Under the pieces are notes generated by a model that worked only from the letters and a program-made list of their open reading frames with translations, was not told the DNA's origin and did not search any database. The translations under genes were made by a program, and so were the position numbers. A stretch of DNA of 64,000 nt from Burkholderiaceae bacterium (lineage in GTDB: Bacteria > Pseudomonadota > Gammaproteobacteria > Burkholderiales > Burkholderiaceae_E), in the NCBI GenBank assembly GCA_024637155.1, contig JAGXFR010000025.1, positions 25,020 through 89,019 of the forward strand, written 5' to 3'. Positions 28,154 through 36,755 of the stretch are shown piece by piece (within the stretch, counting starts at the first letter, position 1; each line of letters opens with the position of its first letter).

Positions 28154-30242
28154 CGGCGTGGTTCCTGCCCGGATTTTCGACCATTCCATTATGTCGCAGC
28201 AGTGCCGCGAGATCGGGGCTTCTTCCTCTGAACGCGCGAAATGAGTCGATGGCCGGTCGGCTACCCCCGGTTGAGAGGATTTCCATGAGGAATCGCTCAC
28301 CGGTTTCGGCCAGCCGACGGTCGGCTTCGGGGGCGGCGCCCGCCTCCTCGAAGGCGGCGTATGCATCAGCCGAGAGGACCTCCGCCCATTTGTAGCCGTA
28401 GTAGCCCGCGGCGTAGCCGCCGCCGAAGATGTGCGAGAAGCTGTTCTGGAACCGGTTGAAGCGGGGCGGGACGAACACGGCAACTTCGGCGCGCACCGCG
28501 TCGAGCAGGTCCTGGACGCTGCGCCCGCCGGCCGGGTCGAATTCGCCGTGCAGCAGCATGTCGAAGAGCGCGAACTCCACCTGTCGCAGCGTCTGCAACC
28601 CGCTCTGGAAGTTCTTCGCGGCGAGCATCCGGTCGAAAAGCGCGCGGGGGAGAGCTTCCCCGGTGTCGACATGCGCACTCATCGCGCGCACGATTTCCCA
28701 CTCCCAGCAGAAGTTCTCGAGAAACTGGCTGGGCAGTTCGACCGCATCCCATTCCACCCCGGTGATTCCCGAGATGGCGAGTTCATCCACTCGGGTGAGC
28801 AGGTGGTGCAGACCGTGGCCGAACTCGTGAAACAGGGTCGTGACGTCGTCGTGGGTGAGCAGCGCGGACTGCCCCGCGGGCGGCGGCTGGAAATTACAGG
28901 TCAGGTACGCGACCGGACTCTGCACCCCCGGACCGCGCCGGCGGCGTGCCCGCGCATCATCCATCCACGCCCCGGGGCGCTTGTCGCCGCGCGCGTACAG
29001 GTCCAGATAGAACTGTCCGACCAGCGCGCCGTCGCGTTCGATGCGGTGGAAACGCACATCCGGGTGCCAGACGGGGGCCTGGTCCGGCGCGATGCGCACG
29101 CCGAAGAGCTTTTCGACCAGTCCGAAAAGACCTTCGAGCACGCGCGGCAGCTGGAAGTACCGGCGGACTTCCTGCCCGGAAAAAGCGTAGCGCGATTCCC
29201 GCAGCTTCTCGGACGCATAGGACAGGTCCCACGCCTGCAGCGGATCCAGCCCGAGTTCGTCGCGCGCAAAGCGCTCGAGTTCGGCGCGGTCACGCTCGGC
29301 AAAGGGCCGCGCGCGTTGTGCCAGATCCCGCAGGAACGCGGTCACCTGCTGCGCGGACTCGGCCATCTTGGGAACGAGCGAGACCGCCGCATAGTTCGGG
29401 TAACCGAGCAGTGCCGCGTGCTCGGCGCGCAGCGCGAGCAGTTCGTCGATGACCGGTGCGTTGTCCAGCTCGATGCGCGCCGCTTCCTCCGCCGGCGCAG
29501 CGGCGTCGAGCGAGGCACGCGTCGCGTTCGCCCGATAGATGCGTTCGCGCAGTTCACGCCGATCGGCATACTGCATCACCGCGACCACCGTCGGCTGCTG
29601 CAGGGTCAACAGATATCCCTTCGTGCCGCGCCGCTTTGCCTCGGCCTGCGCGGCCTCGAGCGCGTCGGCGGGAAATCCCGCGAGTTCAGCGGCGTCCTCG
29701 ATCTCGAGCGTGAAAGCGTTGGTCGCATCGAGCACGTGCTCGGAGAAACGCTGCGCGAGTTCTGCCTCGCGCTCCTGAATCCGGGCGAAGCGTTCGCGCG
29801 CCGGGGAGACGAGGCTGGCGCCGCCCAGCCGGAAGTCGCGCAGCGCGTGTTCGATGACGCGCCGGCGCTCGGCGCTGAGCGTGGCGAAAACCGGTGCCTC
29901 CGCGAGCGCCTGGTAGCGTGTGAACAGCCCCTCGTGCTGCGCGACCTCGGTCCAGAACTGCACGATCCGCGGCAGCTGCGCGTTGTAGGTGGCGCGCAGT
30001 TGCGCAGAGTCGGCGACCCCATTCAGGTGCGAAGCGATGCCCCAGGCGCGACCGAGCTGTTCGGTCGCGTCCTCGAGCGGTGCCACCAGCGCCTCCCAGG
30101 TGAGCGGGGCGTCGGGCGCGGCGCAGGCCGCAAGCGCCGCCCGCGAGCGAGCGAGCAGTTCGTCGAGCGCGGGGGCGACGTGATCGGGCGAGAACGCGTC
30201 GAAGCGCGGCAGATCCGAGAAATCGAGCAGCGGATTCGTCAT
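28146..30242 (-). CDS. prlC: Oligopeptidase A (M3 family metallopeptidase)
   Basis: 698 residues from ATG 30242; the frame is open 14 codons further. The thimet-oligopeptidase fold is clear, with the zinc motif H-E-F-G-H-G-L-H-H around residue 480, the downstream glutamate-bearing segment W-D-A-V-E-L-P-S-Q-F-L-E-N-F, and F-G-G-G-Y-A-A-G-Y-Y-G-Y-K-W. It degrades oligopeptides, including cleaved signal peptides, in the cytoplasm. Its start is 4 bp from the folD stop, so the genes form one operon. Confidence 0.95.
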   Translation of the reverse strand: MTNPLLDFSDLPRFDAFSPDHVAPALDELLARSRAALAACAAPDAPLTWEALVAPLEDATEQLGRAWGIASHLNGVADSAQLRATYNAQLPRIVQFWTEVAQHEGLFTRYQALAEAPVFATLSAERRRVIEHALRDFRLGGASLVSPARERFARIQEREAELAQRFSEHVLDATNAFTLEIEDAAELAGFPADALEAAQAEAKRRGTKGYLLTLQQPTVVAVMQYADRRELRERIYRANATRASLDAAAPAEEAARIELDNAPVIDELLALRAEHAALLGYPNYAAVSLVPKMAESAQQVTAFLRDLAQRARPFAERDRAELERFARDELGLDPLQAWDLSYASEKLRESRYAFSGQEVRRYFQLPRVLEGLFGLVEKLFGVRIAPDQAPVWHPDVRFHRIERDGALVGQFYLDLYARGDKRPGAWMDDARARRRRGPGVQSPVAYLTCNFQPPPAGQSALLTHDDVTTLFHEFGHGLHHLLTRVDELAISGITGVEWDAVELPSQFLENFCWEWEIVRAMSAHVDTGEALPRALFDRMLAAKNFQSGLQTLRQVEFALFDMLLHGEFDPAGGRSVQDLLDAVRAEVAVFVPPRFNRFQNSFSHIFGGGYAAGYYGYKWAEVLSADAYAAFEEAGAAPEADRRLAETGERFLMEILSTGGSRPAIDSFRAFRGRSPDLAALLRHNGMVENPGRNHADV

Positions 30243-30246
30243 CGGG

Positions 30247-31140
30247 TCATATCGCCTTCGCGACAGGGGGGTTCCCGGCGGCATGGTCGCGTTCGGCTGC
30301 CTCGAGCGTATTGACCAGCAGCATCGCGCGCGTCATCGGGCCGACGCCGCCCGGCACCGGCGTGATTGCGCCGGCCACCTTCGAGACGCCGTCGAAATCG
30401 ACATCGCCGCAAAGCTTGCCGACGTTCGGCCCGTCGGGGATCCGGTTCATGCCCACGTCGATCACCACGGCGCCCGGCTTGACCATCTCGGCGGTGATCA
30501 TTCTCGCCTTGCCCACCGCGGCCACCAGCACGTCGGCGCGCCGGCAATGCGCGGCCAGGTCGCGTGTCCTGCTGTGGCAGATGGTGACGGTGGCGTTGCG
30601 TTGCAGGAGCAGCATCGCCTGCGGCTTGCCGACGATGTTGCTGCGTCCCACCACCACGACCTCGGCGCCGGAGAGCTCGACGCCCGCGTCCTCGAGAATC
30701 TTCATCACGCCGTAGGGCGTGCAGGGCAGGAAGCGCGGCTCACCGGTCATCAGCGCGCCGGCGTTGACGACGTGGAACCCGTCCACATCCTTGTCGGGCG
30801 AGATGCTTTCGATTACGCGGCGTTCGTTGATCTGCGGCGGCAGGGGGAGTTGCACGAGAATTCCGTGCACGCTCGGGTCGGCGTTCAATGCTTCGACGCG
30901 CGCCAGCAAGGCCGCCTCCGTGGTATCGGCAGGCATTCTCTCGAGGATCGATCGGATGCCCGACTCTTCGCAGTCTTTCACCTTGTGGCGCACGTAGACC
31001 GACGACGCCGGGTCTTCGCCGACCAGGATCACGGCAAGTCCGGGTTGCGTGCCGGCCTTGGTCAGCGCGGCAGCGCGGACCGCGCATTGGGCGCGGATGG
31101 TACGGGCCAGTGCGGCACCATCGAGAATCTTGGCAGTCAT
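30247..31140 (-). CDS. folD: Methylenetetrahydrofolate dehydrogenase/cyclohydrolase FolD
   Basis: 297 residues from ATG 31140. Signatures: [10 protein letters not shown] (catalytic Lys), [17 protein letters not shown] and the NADP site [11 protein letters not shown], with [10 protein letters not shown] near the end. It interconverts one-carbon folate intermediates. It is the first gene of the left-pointing folD-prlC operon, divergent from the tRNA pair. Confidence 0.97.
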   Translation of the reverse strand: MTAKILDGAALARTIRAQCAVRAAALTKAGTQPGLAVILVGEDPASSVYVRHKVKDCEESGIRSILERMPADTTEAALLARVEALNADPSVHGILVQLPLPPQINERRVIESISPDKDVDGFHVVNAGALMTGEPRFLPCTPYGVMKILEDAGVELSGAEVVVVGRSNIVGKPQAMLLLQRNATVTICHSRTRDLAAHCRRADVLVAAVGKARMITAEMVKPGAVVIDVGMNRIPDGPNVGKLCGDVDFDGVSKVAGAITPVPGGVGPMTRAMLLVNTLEAAERDHAAGNPPVAKAI

Positions 31141-31246
31141 TGCGATACCTTGAGAGAAGTGGGCGGGTTGGAGCCCGGCACTGCGTCGCATTCTGGGGGC
31201 GCGCGAGGGAGGTTTCTTGACTGCCCACACGGCCTGGCGGGTGCGC

Positions 31247-31275
31247 TTTACAGTGTCGGATCCCGTGATTATAAT
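31247..31275 (+). promoter_or_regulatory. Sigma-70 promoter of the tRNA pair
   Basis: TTTACA and a perfect TATAAT are separated by 17 bp, with the -10 box ending 13 bp before tRNA-Ala. It is the strongest sigma-70 promoter I found on the host DNA. Confidence 0.85.
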
Positions 31276-31288
31276 TGCCGGCTTGCTT

Positions 31289-31364
<76 letters not shown>

Positions 31365-31406
31365 GGTTTCCGGCGATCGTGCCGTATGATTGCCCGCTTT
31401 TTTGTG

Positions 31407-31482
31407 GTCCCGTTCGTCTAGAGGCCTAGGACACGACCCTTTCACGGTCGGTACAGGGGTTCGAATCCCCTACGGGACGCCA
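31407..31482 (+). tRNA. tRNA-Glu (anticodon TTC)
   Basis: A 76-nt cloverleaf with encoded CCA: acceptor GTCCCGT pairs with ACGGGAC, the anticodon loop is CTTTCAC (anticodon TTC), and the T-loop is TTCGAAT. It lies 42 bp after tRNA-Ala and is presumably processed from the same transcript. Confidence 0.96.
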
Positions 31483-31492
31483 CGCACCTGCA

Positions 31493-31518
31493 GCCGGCCA
31501 GATGGCCGGCTTTTTTTT
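31493..31518 (+). terminator. Rho-independent terminator of the tRNA operon
   Basis: An 8-bp perfect stem (GCCGGCCA / TGGCCGGC) with a 2-nt loop is followed at once by eight T residues. The T-run ends 2 bp before the next gene's ATG. Confidence 0.9.
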
Positions 31519-31520
31519 CC

Positions 31521-32267
31521 ATGGAACCGTCCGCACCCTCCGATCCTCGGCTCTCCAAACGGATGAGCGAACTGGGCATCTGCTCGCGCCGTGAGGCCGA
31601 CGAGTGGATCGTCAACGGCTGGGTGCGCGTCGACGGCGAAGTGGTGTCGACCCTGGGCGCGCGCATCTCGCCCGACGCCCGGATCGAGATCGATCCCGAA
31701 GCCCGGCGCCACCAGGCGGGTCGGGTGACGGTACTCGTGAACAAGCCGATCGGCTACGTGTCGGGGCAGGCCGAGGACGGTTACGAACCGGCCATCGTGC
31801 TGGTGCGACCGGAAAATCGCTGGGCGGAGGACCACGCGCCGTTGCGCTTTCAGCCCGTTCACCTGCGCGGCCTCGCGCCGGCCGGGCGGCTCGACATCGA
31901 TTCGACGGGAATGCTGGTCCTCACGCAGGACGGTCGGGTTGCCCGGCACCTGATCGGCGAGGATTCGAGGATCGAGAAGGAGTATCTGGTGCGCGTCACC
32001 GGCACGCTCACCGCCGACGGAATGCGTTTGCTCCAGCATGGGCTCGCGCTCGACGGCCGCCAATTGCGTCCGGCGCGCGTTTCCTGGCAGAACGAACACC
32101 AGTTGCGCTTTCTGCTGCGCGAAGGGCGCAAGCGCCAGATCCGCAGGATGTGCGAACTCGTCGGCCTGCAGGTGATCGGCCTCAAGCGGGTGCGCATCGG
32201 CAGCGTCGCCCTGGGGGCGCTGCCCATCGGACAGTGGCGCTACCTGCGGCCCGACGAGAAATTCTGA
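31521..32267 (+). CDS. rluF: RluF/RsuA-family rRNA pseudouridine synthase
   Basis: 248 residues. An S4 RNA-binding domain ([18 protein letters not shown], about 10-27) precedes the catalytic domain with the aspartate motif [12 protein letters not shown] and the later [10 protein letters not shown]. This pattern is closest to RluF, which modifies helix 80 of 23S rRNA. The ATG at 31521 is kept because the S4 domain begins just after it and the next ATG (31563) would remove part of that domain. There is no SD, and the tRNA terminator ends 2 bp upstream, so the mRNA may be leaderless or arise from read-through. Confidence 0.88.
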   Translation: MEPSAPSDPRLSKRMSELGICSRREADEWIVNGWVRVDGEVVSTLGARISPDARIEIDPEARRHQAGRVTVLVNKPIGYVSGQAEDGYEPAIVLVRPENRWAEDHAPLRFQPVHLRGLAPAGRLDIDSTGMLVLTQDGRVARHLIGEDSRIEKEYLVRVTGTLTADGMRLLQHGLALDGRQLRPARVSWQNEHQLRFLLREGRKRQIRRMCELVGLQVIGLKRVRIGSVALGALPIGQWRYLRPDEKF

Positions 32268-32271
32268 TTCT

Positions 32272-32991
32272 TCAGGCCAGGGCGAGTCGCGCCGGGTCGC
32301 TGACCCGCAGCCCCATCTGGCTGGCGGCAATCACCGCCTGGGTGCGGTTGCGCACCCCCAGCGCGCGCAGCACCGCGCTCACGTGCACCTTCACCGTGCC
32401 CTCGGCGAGTTCGAGTTCACGGCAGATTAGCTTGTTGGGCAGACCACGCAGGATCAGGCGCAGCACGTCGATCTGGCGCTCGGTCAGGCCCAGCTTGCGA
32501 GGATCCGGGCAGGCGGGTCGGCGCGGACGGATCGGATCGTGGGCATGCAGCCGCCCGCCGGTCACCAGCTCGTGCGGGACATAGATATGTCCGGAGACGA
32601 TCATGCGCAAGGCGTTCATGATGACGTCCGCGTGGAGCGTCTTGGGAATGTAGCCCACGGCGCCCAGGTCGAGGCATTGCAGGATGGTTTCGCGCTCGAT
32701 GTCGCCCGACATCACGACGATCGGCAGGTCGGGGCGGAGTTCGCGCACGCTCGAGAGGCCGTCGAAGCCTGCGGCGTCGGGCAGCCGCAGGTCGAGCAGC
32801 ACGCAGTCGTAGCTGGCGCCCGTCGCCAGTCGGCGGCGCGTTTCCGCGAGGGTGGCCGTCATTTCGGTGTGGCAGCCCGGCGCCAGCATCGACAGGGTCT
32901 GCCCGATGGCGTCGCGCATGATCGGATGGTCGTCGACGACCATGAATCGGCGGCCCGTGCGGGATTCGGATGATGACGTTTCGGCGTTCAT
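32272..32991 (-). CDS. LuxR-family (NarL-type) response regulator
   Basis: 239 residues. An N-terminal receiver (V-V-D-D-H-P-I-M-R-D, phosphorylation site L-L-D-L-R-L-P, S/T site V-M-S-G, Lys in I-P-K-T-L) is joined by a basic/proline-rich linker to a LuxR HTH (L-T-E-R-Q-I-D-V-L-R-L and E-G-T-V-K-V-H-V-S-A-V-L-R-A-L-G-V). No sensor kinase lies next to it, so its signal and targets are unknown. It converges on the pseudouridine synthase, with a 4-bp gap, and diverges from the dusA remnant. Confidence 0.88.
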   Translation of the reverse strand: MNAETSSSESRTGRRFMVVDDHPIMRDAIGQTLSMLAPGCHTEMTATLAETRRRLATGASYDCVLLDLRLPDAAGFDGLSSVRELRPDLPIVVMSGDIERETILQCLDLGAVGYIPKTLHADVIMNALRMIVSGHIYVPHELVTGGRLHAHDPIRPRRPACPDPRKLGLTERQIDVLRLILRGLPNKLICRELELAEGTVKVHVSAVLRALGVRNRTQAVIAASQMGLRVSDPARLALA

Positions 32992-33089
32992 GTTGTGCTC
33001 CCTGCCTGGAGTCGGTACGAGGCTCCACGCTAGGCCTTTGCGGGTGCTCTGTAAACTAGACGAATGGACGAGGCCGGGGCGCCGATTGC

Positions 33090-33176
33090 ATGCATGCGAA
33101 TGACGAATTGAGCAGTGCCGAGCACCGCTTCTCGGTGGCGCCGATGGTCGATTGGTGCGAAAAAGCCACAGAATAA
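33090..33176 (+). pseudogene. dusA: Displaced original 5' end of dusA
   Basis: From ATG 33090 the frame reads M-H-A-N-D-E-L-S-S-A-E-H-R-F-S-V-A-P-M-V-D-W up to the attL core, then six element-encoded codons and a stop at 33176. The S-V-A-P-M-V-D-W segment is the conserved DusA N-terminus and matches the same part of the intact gene at 42753. This is the native start of dusA, cut off by integration. Its native promoter presumably lies in 32992-33089, where I see no clear -35/-10 pair. Confidence 0.82.
33141..33155. repeat. attL core in dusA
   Basis: CCGATGGTCGATTGG, encoding P-M-V-D-W of DusA, is identical to the attR copy at 42798-42812. The flanks differ after the core, which marks the exchange region. 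Confidence 0.85.
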
Positions 33177-33192
33177 GGCTCTACGGGTAGGC

Positions 33193-33210
33193 GTGTGCAC
33201 CAGGTGTGCA
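33193..33210. promoter_or_regulatory. Left-end GTGTGCA boxes (possible integrase arm sites)
   Basis: Two GTGTGCA heptamers in direct orientation, 11 bp apart (33193-33199 and 33204-33210), lie about 40 bp inside attL. The same heptamer recurs near attR and the integrase promoter. Arm-type binding by integrase or excisionase is inferred. Confidence 0.45.
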
Positions 33211-33281
33211 AAACTGCCAGCGCTGCTTACTGTCTCCCCGGCCTAGACCGTCCGTCCGATAGCGCGCTCCCTGTTGCTCCC

Positions 33282-33294
33282 GCACCATAGGTGC
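33282..33294. promoter_or_regulatory. Palindrome GCACC-ATA-GGTGC
   Basis: A perfect 5-bp dyad with a 3-bp centre, nested within a wider GTTGC/GCAAC inverted repeat (33273-33277 and 33293-33297), sits just before the small rightward ORF. It could be an operator for the element's XRE protein. Confidence 0.35.
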
Positions 33295-33314
33295 AACGAC
33301 AACGGGAGGTAGCC

Positions 33315-33524
33315 ATGCACTGGGAGATCAGCGAAGACGCAGCCCGCGAGCTGGTCGCGGAACTGGCGAAGGAACGGGCGCAGGTGGAACAGGGGAAGGA
33401 ACCGGGCCACGCCCCACGCAGCCCGGCGAACCTAGTGCCGCATCGGATTCAGGATCGCAGCAGCAATAGCCGCGTGCTCGTCGCCGAGCGCAGCGTACAG
33501 ATCCGAAACGTCCCGCGCCGATAG
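33315..33524 (+). CDS. Small hypothetical protein of the satellite
   Basis: 69 residues from ATG 33315, preceded by GGGAGG at a good distance. The first ~35 residues form a charged amphipathic helix (W-E-I-S-E-D-A-A-R-E-L-V-A-E-L-A-K-E-R), but the rest is basic and lies antisense to the 3' end of the XRE gene (overlap 33432-33524). It is the only rightward candidate gene in the element. It may be real, or only its first half may be meaningful. No family recognised. Confidence 0.35.
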   Translation: MHWEISEDAARELVAELAKERAQVEQGKEPGHAPRSPANLVPHRIQDRSSNSRVLVAERSVQIRNVPRR

Positions 33525-33788
33525 TCTGCCGACCATCAGCCATTCGAGCGAGACGCCGAGAGCATCAGCCAGGTCCACCAGCACGTCGCCCGACGCAATC
33601 GGGCTTGTGGCGGCTTCCAGCCGGGCAATCTCCGCCGGTACAACCCCGGACCTTAGTGCCAGATCGTCAGCGGTCCAGCCGTGCCAGTTGCGCGCAGTCC
33701 GCAGCCGTGGCCCGAAGTTGGCGTCCATCTCCACCAGCGCGGGTTCGTCGCCGTCAGGCGTCGGGGTGTCAGAGTATCCGGTCAACAT
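33432..33788 (-). CDS. XRE-family HTH transcriptional regulator
   Basis: 118 residues. A Cro/C1-type helix-turn-helix spans about 28-90: F-G-P-R-L-R-T-A-R, W-T-A-D-D-L-A-L-R-S-G-V-V-P-A-E-I-A-R-L-E, and L-A-D-A-L-G-V-S-L-E-W-L. A short C-terminal helix follows. AGGGGG lies 5-6 bp before the ATG. It is the last gene of the leftward run, 9 bp after a terminase-like gene. It may be the element's repressor, although it lies at the distal end of the late genes rather than next to the early promoter. Confidence 0.8.
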   Translation of the reverse strand: MLTGYSDTPTPDGDEPALVEMDANFGPRLRTARNWHGWTADDLALRSGVVPAEIARLEAATSPIASGDVLVDLADALGVSLEWLMVGRLSARDVSDLYAALGDEHAAIAAAILNPMRH

Positions 33789-33797
33789 AGCGCCCCC

Positions 33798-34235
33798 TTA
33801 GCCTTCAAGCGCGTGCCAGGGCTTCGGCCCGCCTCGAACGCGACCAGCCGCGGTGCTTGCGCCTCGCGGGCCGTATACGCTTTGCTGCGTGAGCCGCATG
33901 GCCGTCGCCAGCGACTTGATCCCGGCCACGACGTTGGTGTAGGAACTCGTCAGCTTGGCGAAGCGTTGCGGCCCGGCGTCGGCCTCGAACCATTCCGGCT
34001 CGAACTTCGCCAGTTGCTCGGCCAACTTGTCGGCCGTGCTCAACAACCGGATGTAGTTCAGCAGGATCGGCGCGTGCTCGTCGCCGAACCAGTCGGCCGG
34101 GCGCGAGTTCACTATTGCCAGCCAACGGGTGCGCTCAACCTGCGTCAGTCCGCTCGGCGGGCCAAGGCGCGGGACTAGTTCAACGGCCCCGGCAACCGCT
34201 AATGCCGCCACCGATTTTCTGCCGCGTTGCTTCAT
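33798..34235 (-). CDS. Small-terminase-like protein 1
   Basis: 145 residues. It begins with a basic K-Q-R-G-R-K-S segment, then G-L-T-Q-V-E-R-T-R-W-L-A-I-V-N and D-W-F-G-D-E-H-A-P-I-L-L-N-Y-I-R, a helical central part (L-A-E-Q-L) and a late M-R-L-T-Q-Q-S-V-Y-G-P-R. This layout resembles phage small-terminase-like proteins, which recognise DNA for packaging. I assign it by overall pattern, not a diagnostic motif. AAGGA and GGGGA precede the ATG. No large terminase is adjacent. A second such gene lies 102 bp upstream. Confidence 0.6.
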   Translation of the reverse strand: MKQRGRKSVAALAVAGAVELVPRLGPPSGLTQVERTRWLAIVNSRPADWFGDEHAPILLNYIRLLSTADKLAEQLAKFEPEWFEADAGPQRFAKLTSSYTNVVAGIKSLATAMRLTQQSVYGPRGASTAAGRVRGGPKPWHALEG

Positions 34236-34337
34236 TTTTTCCCCGTTCCTTGCCGTTTAGCTTTGCTGATGATGGGAGCGCGGCATCCGTGCGTGGGTTC
34301 TGGACTTGGGGCGTGCCCCCCGGTGCGCGCGGCGTGC

Positions 34338-34739
34338 TCAGCCGGCGCTGCGGAACTCATCGTAACCATCGTCCTGCGCCTTGGGTTTGGTGGCCGACAC
34401 CCGCGACCGATCGGCAGGGGTCAGGCCCAATCTGCCAAGCACGGCCTCGAGCCGGACCATCAGCCGCACGTCCGTGTACTCGGTCATCGCACGCAGCGCA
34501 GCCAGCACCCGCGCACCATGCTCAATCACCAGCTTGTCAGCCGCGCAGAGCGTCCCCTTGTGGCATAACCCGACAATCTCGGCCCAAGCCTTCCGCTCGG
34601 CCTCGAGCAGGTGGTCCGGCGCCTCGCCAATCTCTCCAACTGGCGCGGGCTCGTCCTTTCGCGCTACCGCGCGTTTCGGGTTGATCTTGAACGCGCCAGT
34701 CAGCGCAAGCATGTTCGTCGGTTTGCGTGGCCTTGCCAT
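34338..34739 (-). CDS. Small-terminase-like protein 2 (P27-type)
   Basis: 133 residues from ATG 34739; the frame is open a further 29 codons without support. The N-terminus M-A-R-P-R-K-P-T-N-M-L-A-L-T-G-A-F and the E-A-E-R-K-A-W-A-E-I-V helix, with a C-terminal G-L-T-P-A-D-R-S-R-V segment, fit P27-like small terminase proteins. They bind pac or cos DNA and hand it to a large terminase, which this element lacks. Having two small-terminase-like genes is unusual and may reflect DNA specificity plus a second packaging or redirecting function. Confidence 0.68.
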   Translation of the reverse strand: MARPRKPTNMLALTGAFKINPKRAVARKDEPAPVGEIGEAPDHLLEAERKAWAEIVGLCHKGTLCAADKLVIEHGARVLAALRAMTEYTDVRLMVRLEAVLGRLGLTPADRSRVSATKPKAQDDGYDEFRSAG

Positions 34740-34871
34740 ATTGTGAATCCTGTAAGTGCCGGCCACGCGCCCCGGCGGGCGCTGCCGACTCTGTGAGGTT
34801 GCTTGCTCATTCCCGGCGACTCCCACAGTAAAGCCGGGCCGGGCGGCACAAGGTCGCCCGGTGGGAGAGAG

Positions 34872-36002
34872 TTACGCGAACGAACCGACGATCACGCCGC
34901 CAGGCCGATGAACCGCGAGCACGGCCCGCAGTTCGGCAAGCAGGGTGAGAACGTTCTTCGTGAAGTCGGTGCCGTCCGCCTCCGACACCAGCAGCCGGGC
35001 ATCCTCGCGCATATGCAGCGCAACCGATCCAGTGAGGTCAGCGACCACGAAATCACCGGCGGTCATCGCCGTGGAAGTGAACACCGGCACGCCCCACAGG
35101 ACCGATGGGTTGACCCCACGCGGCTGGCCTGCGATGTAGGCGGCGGTCGTGTCTTCCTTGGCCAGTTCAACCGTCGTCCAGTCGGCCGGGTTGAGTACGA
35201 TCGCATCGGCCTGGTGATCGGCGGCGGTCAATTGCCCGAGCGCCCGGCGCAGCGCGTCGATGTAGGTATCGCCAACGACGGCATCGGCGTAAGCGGTGTA
35301 GTTGCCCGATTTCAGCAGCCCGCCCATGTCTCCTGATGTGCCGTCGCCGACCAGGATTTGCCGCTCCAGTTCGAGCTGCAATCCGTGCAGCAGTTCGCCT
35401 TCCAGGAAAGCGCTTAGGGCCGCGTTGTCGCTGAGCACTTGGCGGGATGCTTTCGTCCAGTGCGCAATAGTCGGAATTGGCAACTGGACAAGCTCGAAGG
35501 TGAAGCTCGATTCTTTCTTGATCGCGCCCTCGGTTTGCGGGGTAGCGTCGTATTGGCTGCCAGCAAGCTGAGCCGCGTTCGTCGCGCGCAGGAATTCTGC
35601 CGAACTGCCGGACGCAACCGGAACGACTGGCATCAGTTCGCGCACCCACTTACGGCGATGCGGTGCGGCGACCACACCAGCCAGGCGCGAAGGCTCTGAC
35701 ATGGTGGTCCCGGCGTTAACAATCGTCGACTTCCGCTGCAACCCGAGCAGGTCGGCACTCTTGAGCGAGATTCCGCCCGTTTGGGCCGAGCCGTCCGCAA
35801 CCGCGGCCAGTCCGGCGCGGATTTTCCCGGCCAGGGCGTCAGTCGGGTCGGCGGGCCTGGCGTCGAAGTGCTGTGTGCCGCGTTGCTTGAGGCCCATGAT
35901 CTCATCGGCCAGTTCGCGTTGCTTCACGCCAATTTCCTCGAATCGGTTCTCGGCGGCGGTTTTGATCTCGCTCACAGCTGCTACAAAGTCTTTCGTTTCC
36001 AT
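34872..36002 (-). CDS. HK97-family major capsid protein
   Basis: 376 residues from ATG 36002, with AGGAA 7 bp upstream. The first ~90 residues form a charged helical delta-domain-like segment (E-I-K-T-A-A-E-N-R-F-E-E-I). The mature shell begins around S-K-S-A-D-L and contains P-V-V-P-V-A-S-G-S, W-T-K-A-S-R-Q-V-L-S-D, L-E-R-Q-I-L-V-G-D-G-T and G-V-P-V-F-T-S-T, all HK97-fold signatures. The delta region should be removed by the protease encoded 10 bp upstream. The protein would build the satellite's own capsid. Confidence 0.9.
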   Translation of the reverse strand: METKDFVAAVSEIKTAAENRFEEIGVKQRELADEIMGLKQRGTQHFDARPADPTDALAGKIRAGLAAVADGSAQTGGISLKSADLLGLQRKSTIVNAGTTMSEPSRLAGVVAAPHRRKWVRELMPVVPVASGSSAEFLRATNAAQLAGSQYDATPQTEGAIKKESSFTFELVQLPIPTIAHWTKASRQVLSDNAALSAFLEGELLHGLQLELERQILVGDGTSGDMGGLLKSGNYTAYADAVVGDTYIDALRRALGQLTAADHQADAIVLNPADWTTVELAKEDTTAAYIAGQPRGVNPSVLWGVPVFTSTAMTAGDFVVADLTGSVALHMREDARLLVSEADGTDFTKNVLTLLAELRAVLAVHRPGGVIVGSFA

Positions 36003-36012
36003 TTTGGTATTC

Positions 36013-36633
36013 CTAAAAGGTTTGGCGAAGCACGGCCAGCGCGGCCGCAATCGCCATTTGTTCGTTGTCGGACTCCTCGATGCCACCAAAGCCACGCGCC
36101 GCGATGGCGATTGCGTGTCGGCGTGAAAAGCCCATGGATTGCAATGCGTGCTCGAAGGCGCGCAGGTTCGTCGGTTGTTCCGACTTCACGCTCAGCACGC
36201 GCGCGCCAGGGTCGGCAGGCAAAGACACGACAGAGACTTCTACGAGGTCGAGCGCCTTGAGCATTCGCACATCGCCTTTCTGCTCCGCGCCGCCCGGCAG
36301 CACGCGAAAGCCAATCGACAATCCGTCGAGGTCGCGCTGGCGCAAGTGCTCGAAAGCCTCTTGCCCGGCGCTCGTCTTCAGATTCAATTGGCCCTCGACG
36401 CAAAGTCCGCGCGAGTCTTCGGCGAGATGGTCCCAACGCCCGATAGGCTTGTCGGCCTTGTGCGCCCAGAGCATCAGCGGTTTGCCTCTGGCAATCGTCT
36501 GAGTGAACGCGCCAGGCGCGATGGAATCGCCGTAGGAATCGACGCCGTTGAAGACGGACGCATAGCCCGTCACCAGACCTTGCGGCGACGAACGTAGTTC
36601 GAGATTGGGTACTGAGTGATGTAGCGCGCTCAT
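36013..36633 (-). CDS. HK97-family prohead protease
   Basis: 206 residues from ATG 36633, chosen because GAGG lies 9 bp before it; the frame extends to 36732 without an SD. Motifs of the U35 herpesvirus-like prohead protease: G-Y-A-S-V-F-N, D-S-Y-G-D-S-I-A-P-G-A-F, M-L-W-A-H-K (catalytic His) and D-G-L-S-I-G-F. It matures the capsid by cleaving the delta domain. It is paired with the capsid gene as in tailed phages, but portal and terminase, its usual upstream neighbours, are missing. Confidence 0.9.
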   Translation of the reverse strand: MSALHHSVPNLELRSSPQGLVTGYASVFNGVDSYGDSIAPGAFTQTIARGKPLMLWAHKADKPIGRWDHLAEDSRGLCVEGQLNLKTSAGQEAFEHLRQRDLDGLSIGFRVLPGGAEQKGDVRMLKALDLVEVSVVSLPADPGARVLSVKSEQPTNLRAFEHALQSMGFSRRHAIAIAARGFGGIEESDNEQMAIAAALAVLRQTF

Positions 36634-36663
36634 AAAAAAATGCCTCGGCCAGAAGTAAACACG

Positions 36664-36679
36664 CCAGATGAAAATCTGG
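36664..36679 (-). promoter_or_regulatory. Hairpin in the leader of the capsid mRNA
   Basis: CCAGAT and ATCTGG form a 6-bp stem closed by a tetraloop, 30 nt before the protease ATG in the ~115-nt leader. It could affect mRNA stability or translation. Confidence 0.4.
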
Positions 36680-36755
36680 TGTCCACCCTCGGCTGGCATC
36701 TCGCGCAGCTTGTGAAGGTCGAGGCGCGGCATCTCGCGCGCGACTCGATGCGCGA

